Assembly: GCA_030616985.1 (NCBI GenBank)
Contig: JAUWWG010000006.1
Coordinates: 1-32,699 of the forward strand
Reading direction: 5' to 3'
Length of the DNA stretch: 32,699 nt
Source: Thermoplasmatota archaeon
GTDB lineage: Archaea > Thermoplasmatota > E2 > DHVEG-1
Positions 20,717-28,062 of this stretch are shown one piece after another (within the stretch, counting starts at the first letter, position 1; the number at the start of each line of letters is the position of its first letter). The notes below the pieces were generated by a model, which had not been told where the DNA came from, searched no databases, and worked only from the letters and a program-made list of their open reading frames with translations. Position numbers and translations under genes: made by a program.

Positions 20717-20872
20717 CAGAAACCACTCACAAATTAACAGACGTTGGTCATATATTTTTGGAACCTACTGATAGTTTTGCAATTTTCTTATCCCGTATCC
20801 CTATTTAAAATCTACTGAATTTAACATTCGATCATCACTAGAATAAAGGAGGAAGTAAAAATATTCAAATAT

Positions 20873-21016
20873 TTATTTTTTTATCATATTAATATATATT
20901 GTTCCTTTGTTAAAAACAATCCACCGAAGCTTATCGCTGTGTTTAAGCTTGAGATTTTCGATAACCCCTGAAGGAACAGTCATCCTTCGTCTTGAACCTC
21001 TAATCGTTAACACCAT
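20873..21016 (-). CDS. 47-aa AbrB/SpoVT-like DNA-binding protein (not in the ORF track)
   Basis: Minus-strand ATG (21016-21014) to TAA (20875-20873): MVLTIRGSRRRMTVPSGVIENLKLKHSDKLRWIVFNKGTIYINMIKK*, resembling the swapped-hairpin pattern (RGs-r-TVPsgV-e-L-Lk--DklrW). Confidence 0.65.
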   Translation of the reverse strand: MVLTIRGSRRRMTVPSGVIENLKLKHSDKLRWIVFNKGTIYINMIKK

Positions 21017-21059
21017 TCGAAGATAAGATATAAATTAAAGGATTAGTATGTAGAAGTTC

Positions 21060-22094
21060 ATGATCGGAATCGTTTATCATGAAGATTACAACAAATACGA
21101 TCTTGGTGTAGACCATCCCTTAGTTGGAAATAAACCTGGCAAAACCATGGAATTTTTTGAAGAAAAAGGCATAATGAAAGATGTTGAATTATTTACACCA
21201 AATAAAGCAGCAGAAAAAGATCTTTTGCGAGCACATAGTGAAAACTATGTAAGCAGAATAAAAGAACTGAGTCGTACTGGCGGTATGCTTGCTATGGATA
21301 CACCTGCAAAAGTTGGCATCTACAACCATGCAAGTCTTGCAACAGGTGGTTCAATACTTGCAGGTGAAAAGTTATTTGAGGGTTTTAATTGCATGGTTAA
21401 TCCACTTGCCGGTTTTCATCATGCTTGCATAAGCGCTTCATCAGGTTTCTGCTTCTTTAATGACATCGCCGTTGCCATTGAATACCTGCGTGAGAAACAC
21501 AAACTAAAACGTTTTTTAATAGTTGACTTAGATGTTCATCACGGCAATGGTACACAAGAAATTTATTATGATGATCCGACAGTTCTTAACATCTCGTTTC
21601 ACCAAGATGGGAGAACATTATACCCTGGAACTGGAAGTCTAGAAAAAATCGGACGAGATAAAGGAGAAGGATTCACAGTTAACCTGCCTTTGCCCCCCGG
21701 AACTGGAAGCGCAAGTTATCTAAAAGCATTTGATGAAATCATCCCGCCAATTACCAAACAATTCAAACCAGAGATCATTATCTACCAATCCGGTGTGGAT
21801 ACACATCACTCTGATCCGTTGGCAGATCTAAATTTAACATATCAGACTTACTACCACCTAGCTAAAAAGATGAGAGAATTATCTGCTGATACTTGTGACA
21901 AACTACTTGTTCTTTTTGGTGGCGGATACAACAGTTCAGCAAGTGTCACATCATATTACAATATCATGTGCGGCCTTCTCGATAAGGACAAATATTTAAA
22001 AGAGATTGATAACACGTCTCATCAAAAATTTGAAAGGGTAAAAAATCTAGTTTTTGATCTTAAAAAAGTACTTAAACCACATTGGGAAATATAA
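21060..22094 (+). CDS. Histone deacetylase/AcuC-family deacetylase
   Basis: 344 aa; RAHSENYV, GFHHACISASSGFCFFNDIAVAIEYL, FLIVDLDVHHGNGTQEIYYDDP, YQSGVDTHHSDPLADLNLT. Confidence 0.9.
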   Translation: MIGIVYHEDYNKYDLGVDHPLVGNKPGKTMEFFEEKGIMKDVELFTPNKAAEKDLLRAHSENYVSRIKELSRTGGMLAMDTPAKVGIYNHASLATGGSILAGEKLFEGFNCMVNPLAGFHHACISASSGFCFFNDIAVAIEYLREKHKLKRFLIVDLDVHHGNGTQEIYYDDPTVLNISFHQDGRTLYPGTGSLEKIGRDKGEGFTVNLPLPPGTGSASYLKAFDEIIPPITKQFKPEIIIYQSGVDTHHSDPLADLNLTYQTYYHLAKKMRELSADTCDKLLVLFGGGYNSSASVTSYYNIMCGLLDKDKYLKEIDNTSHQKFERVKNLVFDLKKVLKPHWEI

Positions 22095-22200
22095 TGACAT
22101 ACTCTCATCCACGATGTCAGTGTCAATAAGCTTTATCAACACCATGTAACTACGGGGAACACAATCCTATTTAATACGAGGGGAAAATATAGGTGCCTAA

Positions 22201-22365
22201 CATCTTGACAAAGTTTTTAAGCCAAAAAGTATCGCGGTTATTGGAGCAAGTGATAAGGTCGGTTCAGCAGGATACAGAATTTTTAGAAACCTCATTGGTT
22301 CGGGGTATGATGGCATAGTTTTTCCGGTTAACCCAAAATACTTTGTCCCAGATTATAAGATATAA
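22201..22365 (+). pseudogene. Remnant of ADP-forming acyl-/acetyl-CoA synthetase alpha N-terminus
   Basis: Frame reads (stop)-HLDKVFKPKSIAVIGASDKVGSAGYRIFRNLIGSGYDGIVFPVNPKYFVPDYKI-(stop): the typical CoA-binding domain start of ACD-family enzymes, with no start codon and about 54 codons only. Confidence 0.8.
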
Positions 22366-22426
22366 AAAATAGAGAATTAGGAAGACTCTTTAGTCTTCCC
22401 AGATACAGAACTTTATCAATTTCTAT

Positions 22427-23035
22427 CTAGAAAGTGTTCTGATTATACTGCGATTGTTGGGTGTTCTGATTGTACTGAGTGGTCTTCTGCTGGTCCCAGA
22501 ATCCTTTCAATTCATCTAAGGTTTTGTCAAGTAGTATGGTGTCCGTTACATTGGTTAGGAAGTTAGGCGATATTGGCCACAATGTATTGTATGGCATTTT
22601 CCAGATATCACACAAATATGGATCCAACAATACTCCATAGTTCTTGTATGTTCCGTCACTCTCTGTCCAAGTATAGAAAGTTCCAACTTTGGAATGATTT
22701 CTGTCATAGACGGGTTTTTCAACCAATTCATCTGTTGGGCAGGTCGTGGTGCCAAAATGAACCGCTTTGTTCCAAAAACGACCTAATTCTTCCGTTGTTT
22801 TGTTTAGATATACACGGTCGTCGGTGTGTTTTATGTAGTCGCTGTATATTGGTATCAGCTTGCATGTTCCTCTGAACCATGTATCTCTGGTATTGTCATA
22901 GGTTTTTATACCAAAGAAATATCCAGGGTAGTCCTGATTCCAACTGTTCCATGTTTTGTCTATTGTTCCAACAGTGTTCCCATTTACGTCAACAACTTCT
23001 TTTCCAACTAACTCATGTGGGTTATTAACTTTCAT
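22427..23035 (-). CDS. Double PRC-barrel-like protein with Q/N-rich C-terminal repeat
   Basis: MKVNNPHELVGKEVVDVNGNTVGTIDKTW... and DELVEKPVYDRNHSKVGTFYTWT...; tail QQKTTQYNQNTQQSQYNQNTF. Confidence 0.65.
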   Translation of the reverse strand: MKVNNPHELVGKEVVDVNGNTVGTIDKTWNSWNQDYPGYFFGIKTYDNTRDTWFRGTCKLIPIYSDYIKHTDDRVYLNKTTEELGRFWNKAVHFGTTTCPTDELVEKPVYDRNHSKVGTFYTWTESDGTYKNYGVLLDPYLCDIWKMPYNTLWPISPNFLTNVTDTILLDKTLDELKGFWDQQKTTQYNQNTQQSQYNQNTF

Positions 23036-23241
23036 CTCACATCTCTCCTAGTTTTAAGTCTAGCATATACAAAGCCATATATAAAATATCCTATTTTTAA
23101 TAGGTTTAATAGAAAATCGCCTACCTTAGGATTCCCCCATTATGATAATAATTGTATCTTTTGAAAAACTATTAAATTATATGCATTACTTTAGAAAGAT
23201 TCAAGAATCAACACGCTTAAATTTCTCTGTTCAAATTCCAT

Positions 23242-23592
23242 TTAACTATCAAATAGTTCTATCATTTCTTTCATGGATGTATACCATTTCTCTACACACA
23301 TCTCTACTCTCTTTTTCACATGTTTTGCATTGATACATGAGTATACATGATAATATCCTCCGGTTTCTATCGTATTTGTTTCTTTGGTGCATAACCCACA
23401 GGTTGTTAATTTTTGTAGAGAACGATATACAGTGCTTCGCTCCCTATCCATCTTTTTTGCCAAATCATCAGCCCTTGATTTTCCTACTTCCTTCAATTTT
23501 TTATAAACGTTTAGATCCAAAACATTCAGATCGAAAACGCATTGTATAACATCGTCACAGCAGATATTTTCGAAAGATTTGATAAATTTCAT
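23242..23592 (-). CDS. Cys-rich winged-HTH transcriptional regulator (TrmB/MarR-like)
   Basis: 116 aa; LDLNVYKKLKEVGKSRADDLAKKMDRERSTVYRSLQKLTTCGLCTKE HTH region; Cys in ICCDDVIQC and CGLC. Confidence 0.7.
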   Translation of the reverse strand: MKFIKSFENICCDDVIQCVFDLNVLDLNVYKKLKEVGKSRADDLAKKMDRERSTVYRSLQKLTTCGLCTKETNTIETGGYYHVYSCINAKHVKKRVEMCVEKWYTSMKEMIELFDS

Positions 23593-23615
23593 CAGTTTAT
23601 ATGTATCACATTAGT

Positions 23616-23658
23616 TATTTATAATGGTTGTGCACATTTTATGCACAAACGTTATATA
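23616..23658. promoter_or_regulatory. Divergent promoter with putative operator TTGTGCA-CATTTTA-TGCACAA (23628-23648) between two TATA-like boxes
   Basis: Perfect 7-bp inverted repeat with 7-nt spacer; TATA-like ATTATAAATA (minus, 23625-23616) facing the regulator and TTATATA (plus, 23652-23658) facing thioredoxin. Confidence 0.6.
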
Positions 23659-23684
23659 GTATGCTAACTATTATGTGGAAAATA

Positions 23685-24098
23685 ATGAATGATGACTTAG
23701 ATGAAATAAAAAAAAGAAAAATGGAACAATTAAAAAAGCAGTATATAGATAGAGGAAATAACATGGAAGAAAATTCACTAAACACCCCAATACATATAAC
23801 AGACGCGGATATGGATGAAAATATCAAGAAATACCAAACAGTTGTCATAGACTGCTGGGCACCATGGTGTGGCCCATGTAGAATGGTAGGACCAGTCATA
23901 GAAGATCTAGCAAAAGAAATGCAAGGAAAGATTGTTTTCGGTAAACTTAATGTCGATGAAAACCGAGCGACATCTGCAAAGTATGGAATAATGAGTATAC
24001 CAACCTTACTTGTATTTAAAAATGGAGAACTAGTAGACAGAATAGTTGGTGCAATGCCAAAAGAAATGCTTAAGGCTAAACTTACATCATATGAATAA
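23685..24098 (+). CDS. trxA: Thioredoxin
   Basis: VVIDCWAPWCGPCRMVGPVIEDLAKE...YGIMSIPTLLVFKNGE; N-terminal MNDDLDEIKKRKMEQLKKQ extension. The track start 23628 lies upstream of the TATA-like box, so ATG 23685 (or 23673) is preferred. Confidence 0.92.
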   Translation: MNDDLDEIKKRKMEQLKKQYIDRGNNMEENSLNTPIHITDADMDENIKKYQTVVIDCWAPWCGPCRMVGPVIEDLAKEMQGKIVFGKLNVDENRATSAKYGIMSIPTLLVFKNGELVDRIVGAMPKEMLKAKLTSYE

Positions 24099-24124
24099 TT
24101 TCTATCTGCTAATAATAAGTCAAT

Positions 24125-24763
24125 GTGGTGATTTGTATCGGTAGAAAAAGATCTGAAAAAAAATCAAATAAGGAAAATATACTTAAAAGCAGTAGCGTAA
24201 AGATGGGCATTATCATATCAGCCGTTATTATAATAATTGCGATAAGTGGAATTTATGCATCAACATTATCAGATCAGTCATCGGAAAATAATAATTCAGA
24301 GGTAGACGAAGGAGATGACTTTGCCTTTACTGCACTTGATGGCAGTGAAATGCATCTGAGCAATTACAGAGGCAAAATTGTCATTCTGGATATGTGGGCA
24401 ACGTGGTGTAGTCCTTGTAAGTACCAAATGCTAGATTTGAAAAAAGCATATGACAATTATAGTCGAAATGAATTGGAAATATTATCAATAAACATTGATT
24501 CTCGTGAAGATGCTCAACAAATACAGGATTTTATTAATCAATTTGCCCAGTATGGTTATGAGCTGAATTGGATATTTGGCATGGAGGATGACAGTTTAGA
24601 TGGATATATGCCAAGTGGATCTATTCCTACTCTTTGCATATTTGATCAAAAAGGGAATCTTTATTTCTCCCATGCGGGATTTAGTCCCTATTCAGAGATA
24701 CCAGAAGAATTTCCAGAAGATACCGTTACACTTGTCCAAAAGATAGAGGAATTGATATATTAA
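24125..24763 (+). CDS. Membrane-anchored TlpA/ResA-like thioredoxin-family protein
   Basis: N-terminal TM (IIISAVIIIIAISGIYA), FTALDGSEMHLSNYRGKIVILDMWATWCSPCKYQMLDLKKAY, SIPTLCIFDQKGNLYFSHAGF. Confidence 0.88.
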   Translation: MVICIGRKRSEKKSNKENILKSSSVKMGIIISAVIIIIAISGIYASTLSDQSSENNNSEVDEGDDFAFTALDGSEMHLSNYRGKIVILDMWATWCSPCKYQMLDLKKAYDNYSRNELEILSINIDSREDAQQIQDFINQFAQYGYELNWIFGMEDDSLDGYMPSGSIPTLCIFDQKGNLYFSHAGFSPYSEIPEEFPEDTVTLVQKIEELIY

Positions 24764-24807
24764 TTAATATATGAGAATTTGATATAGGAAAGCAAATTAA
24801 GATCAAA

Positions 24808-25338
24808 ATGGAGGTGAAATCTAATATGAGAGATAATATGAGGAAATTTTTGATAGCGATCATAGTAATTGTAGGATTATGTATATCAACTAGTGGTGTT
24901 ATGGCAGCAAGTGAACCTACCATTGTGTTAGACCCCGAGGAGCCTACCCCACAGTCAACAGTATTGTTTACCGTTACTATCCCAGATAGTGAAACTGTGA
25001 GTAACGTACGGTTAATTGTCAAAGAATGCAAGGAAGGAGACATATGCTTTACTGACTCCTTTAATGAATCAATGACTGAAAAAGATGTAGATGCATTTGA
25101 AGTTGAAATCACATTAAAACACGATACTGCAACATATATTGAATATCATGTTGGATATTTGAATAACGACGTATGGGAAGAATCTGATTCAGAGAAACTC
25201 GACCTCAAAATCGAGTCGAATAATGGCAACTCAAATGGTGGAAACGACGATACGAATGGGACGCCAGGATTTGAATTTATTCCATTCCTAGCTGCCATTT
25301 CAATTGGAATACTGCTATTTAGAAGAAAGAGATTCTGA
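24808..25338 (+). CDS. Secreted/surface protein with PGF-CTERM-like anchor
   Basis: Signal peptide-like MRKFLIAIIVIVGLCISTSGVMAA; C-terminus GTPGFEFIPFLAAISIGILLFRRKRF (PGF, hydrophobic stretch, basic tail). Internal start ATG 24826 possible. Confidence 0.75.
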   Translation: MEVKSNMRDNMRKFLIAIIVIVGLCISTSGVMAASEPTIVLDPEEPTPQSTVLFTVTIPDSETVSNVRLIVKECKEGDICFTDSFNESMTEKDVDAFEVEITLKHDTATYIEYHVGYLNNDVWEESDSEKLDLKIESNNGNSNGGNDDTNGTPGFEFIPFLAAISIGILLFRRKRF

Positions 25339-26156
25339 TGAAATTCCAGATAAAAAGACTGTTATCTCAAATTCTTATCTTTTTCTCAGCCAATCTTGGA
25401 GCCTTTGGTCTAAAGACCGGGTTCTGCTATCCTTTTTTTTACTGTCATTCGTGTCCCACAAGTACATCTGCCTGTCCCTTGAAAGCCATCGAAAATAGCG
25501 TATATAACATAAAGGATAACGGGATTGCATGGAAACTTCTATTTTACCCGATTCTAATTCTTGGGTTTTTTGGAGCGCTTACAGGTAGAGCAATATGTGG
25601 ATGGGCATGCCCCATCGGCCTTTTGCAGCGAGGTACTGGCAGAATTGCAAGAAAACTAAAAAAATACCCAATAGTGCGAAAATTAGGTCAACATAAAATT
25701 GAACCTCGTTTGAGGTACATAAAATATTTTGTTTTTATTATTCTTGTTGTCATTACTTCGGCTCTTATAGGTTTCATGTTTACAGACATTTGTCCTATAG
25801 GTTTTCTCACAGGAACAATTCCTACTTTGATACTCTATCCGGGCAAATTTATGCCAAACCCGTTTTTCTGGGTTGCACTTGTCATTTTCATTATGTTTCT
25901 TGTCTTAATTTTTACTGTTGAGCAAGGGTGGTGCAGATATTTTTGCCCGATTGGTGCTCTTCTAGCTCCCTTCAATAAGATCAGTATTTTGCACATATCT
26001 GTAGATACTGCAAAATGCATTCATTGTAACGCTTGTTCAGAAGTATGCCCGATGGGTATTGATGTCCCCAATATGAAGAGAGACCCAGAGTGTATACTTT
26101 GTGGAAAATGCATAAATGTCTGTTCAAAGAGCTATATAACATTCGAGAGGAAATAA
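25338..26156 (+). CDS. NapH/CcoG-like 4Fe-4S polyferredoxin membrane protein
   Basis: Multiple TMs; CGWACPIGLLQ, CRYFCPIGALLAPFNKIS, CIHCNACSEVCPMG, CILCGKCINVC; extra N-terminal cysteines CYPFFYCHSCPTSTSACP. Confidence 0.85.
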   Translation: MKFQIKRLLSQILIFFSANLGAFGLKTGFCYPFFYCHSCPTSTSACPLKAIENSVYNIKDNGIAWKLLFYPILILGFFGALTGRAICGWACPIGLLQRGTGRIARKLKKYPIVRKLGQHKIEPRLRYIKYFVFIILVVITSALIGFMFTDICPIGFLTGTIPTLILYPGKFMPNPFFWVALVIFIMFLVLIFTVEQGWCRYFCPIGALLAPFNKISILHISVDTAKCIHCNACSEVCPMGIDVPNMKRDPECILCGKCINVCSKSYITFERK

Positions 26157-26795
26157 ATGAAAAAAATGATCGTTATTCAGATAAGTGCATTGCTCCTTAT
26201 TTCAGGAGGATTGGGAGGCATGCTTTTGTTTACCGATGTCTATGAAGAAGTCCAATCCAATATCGTTTTAATTCTTTGTCTTAGCTGCATGAAACTTGAG
26301 GTAAACACGATAAAAGAATTTACATTTGAAACAGCAAATGATGAACCGCATCCGGATTTTGTATTAGATAACTTGACCAAGGGTCCGGTGTTTTTGCATT
26401 ATAGTGAAAAGGCTTGTCCTGGATGCGACATCATGTACCCAATAATAAAGCAGTTTTTTAACATTGAATTTGAAAAAAACGAGATGTTTTATGAAACGGT
26501 CAATTACGAAAACTCTAGTGTTTCCTATTTCTATACAAATATTGATTATTCTTCTGAAGAAATGAGGAATTCTCTGTCAATCTATGATAAAGATCACGTC
26601 CATGGTTTACCCATGTTTTCTGTGGTTACACTTGGATACGATCGAGGCATCATACGTCCATACTATACATCAGTATACGGTACGCTTGGCTTTGATAACG
26701 ATGAAGAAAGAATTTCTCTTTTAACAGAACTGATGCAAGAAAGTATCGATATGTACAATCAAAACTGGGAAGGATATAACCCAGATCAACAGTGA
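26157..26795 (+). CDS. Membrane-anchored thioredoxin-fold protein
   Basis: N-terminal hydrophobic segment, CLSC, then GPVFLHYSEKACPGCDIMYPIIKQFF; start directly follows the stop of the upstream gene. Confidence 0.6.
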   Translation: MKKMIVIQISALLLISGGLGGMLLFTDVYEEVQSNIVLILCLSCMKLEVNTIKEFTFETANDEPHPDFVLDNLTKGPVFLHYSEKACPGCDIMYPIIKQFFNIEFEKNEMFYETVNYENSSVSYFYTNIDYSSEEMRNSLSIYDKDHVHGLPMFSVVTLGYDRGIIRPYYTSVYGTLGFDNDEERISLLTELMQESIDMYNQNWEGYNPDQQ

Positions 26796-27040
26796 GCTAA
26801 TTCAAGAAAATGTGTAGGAAAAAAATTCTGACAGGCTGAAAATAAAAAATCTACCATAAAATATAGAAAATAGAGAAAAAATATCATGCAGGAGTTAATC
26901 TGCAGAGAAAAACCCCATCAATTATCAGAAATAGAAATCAAGATTTGCTAAAGGACGATACCCGTTATTTTAATCATAGGGATAGTATCTGCAAAATATA
27001 TCTTTTTTATTTCATCCACTATGTTTGAGAGGTTCATGGC

Positions 27041-27304
27041 TTAAAGGCCATGACTCTTTCCATGCTGATGTAATTTTTTAACCAAGTCCGTAGGTTCACC
27101 CTGATAAACAACAGTATTTCCACAGTATAATCTATATATTGATCCCCATTTATCATGACTCTTTCCATGCTGATGTAATTTTTTAACCAAGTCCTTAGAC
27201 CCGCCTTGATAAACAACAGCGTCTCCGTAATACAACATATACATATCTAACTCTTCAATTGATTTGTATCCATCTTCCATTTTTTTCTTACTTGTTTTTC
27301 CCAT
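27041..27304 (-). CDS. Small tandem-repeat protein, possibly degenerate GIY-YIG-like half-modules
   Basis: ATG 27304 after GGATGG gives MGKTSKKKMEDGYKSIEELDMYMLYYGDAVVYQGGSKDLVKKLHQHGKSHDKWGSIYRLYCGNTVVYQGEPTDLVKKLHQHGKSHGL; two 35-aa units. Confidence 0.5.
   Translation of the reverse strand: MGKTSKKKMEDGYKSIEELDMYMLYYGDAVVYQGGSKDLVKKLHQHGKSHDKWGSIYRLYCGNTVVYQGEPTDLVKKLHQHGKSHGL
27049..27194. repeat. In-frame direct repeat with period 105 bp; 41-bp identical core at 27049-27089 and 27154-27194
   Basis: Both copies read catgactctttccatgctgatgtaattttttaaccaagtcc. Confidence 0.95.
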
Positions 27305-27684
27305 ATTTCTCCATCCTTTCTTTCCAATAATGATATTATATAGCATGATATTTTTTAACAATCATTGTATATAAATCCACTGTGTCAAAATACCAAAATG
27401 GAAAAACGGATTACACAGTAGTGTACAGACATTTGCCATAGTGGCACAAATAAAAAACATCTTTCATCACCAATAGATCACACTACCAACATTCATAAAA
27501 GATTCACAATGAATCGAAATCTTGCAAACGATCAATATCAATAAACCATTCCAACATTGGAGAATATCAATCGATTTACAAGTAGAACCCCCACAGTCAT
27601 ACATGACTAAATACCGAACTCCAAATTATCATAATATTGAAAAAGGAAAAATAAATGGGTATTGAGTGTTTTCAATATAATTTT

Positions 27685-28062
27685 TTAATCAACTTCTTTT
27701 GTCAGAACTGTTTTAGTCGCTACAATATCTATGCCAGTATTTGCAGCATTTTTGATTATTGTTTGTCCGGATTTCACTGGAGCCTTCACTGCTGTTCCCC
27801 CTACTTCTTTTAAAACAGAGAACAATTTTTCTTCTGGAACCGGCTTTGAACTTTTAACGCTGACAAGCGGCCATTCACCGTCATTTACTAGTATCGAAGT
27901 TGTCAGCATCCGTCTGGGATCAAGAGCCTCGCTTCTTGCATATTCTATCCCCCTTTTACATTTGTTTCCCCCAACAATTTCAAACTGTGCCCCATCTGTT
28001 TTAACCAGTATTTTACAACCAATAGGGCAAACGATACAAGTTATATTCCTCTCATCGGTCAA
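27685..28062 (-). CDS. DUF1667-family protein
   Basis: NITCIVCPIGCKILVKTDG...GGNKCKRGIEYARSEALDPRRMLTTSILV. Confidence 0.88.
   Translation of the reverse strand: MTDERNITCIVCPIGCKILVKTDGAQFEIVGGNKCKRGIEYARSEALDPRRMLTTSILVNDGEWPLVSVKSSKPVPEEKLFSVLKEVGGTAVKAPVKSGQTIIKNAANTGIDIVATKTVLTKEVD

Noticed and set aside
23090-23104. CCTATT-TTT-AATAGG inverted repeat upstream of the PRC-barrel gene as an operator
   Set aside because: AT-rich short palindrome expected by chance in this composition; no second copy or partner regulator.
27035-27052. CATGGC-TTAAAG-GCCATG hairpin as a mobile-element end
   Set aside because: Single short hairpin overlapping the repeat gene's stop codon; no transposase or target-site duplication. 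At most a terminator-like structure.
27049-27194. CRISPR-like repeat
   Set aside because: Only two copies, repeat is coding and in-frame with a 105-bp (35-codon) period; no cas genes.
27034-27216. 60-aa ORF with repeated WLKNYISMERVM
   Set aside because: It is the out-of-frame shadow of the 41-bp DNA repeat; the frame with SD and ATG at 27304 is preferred.
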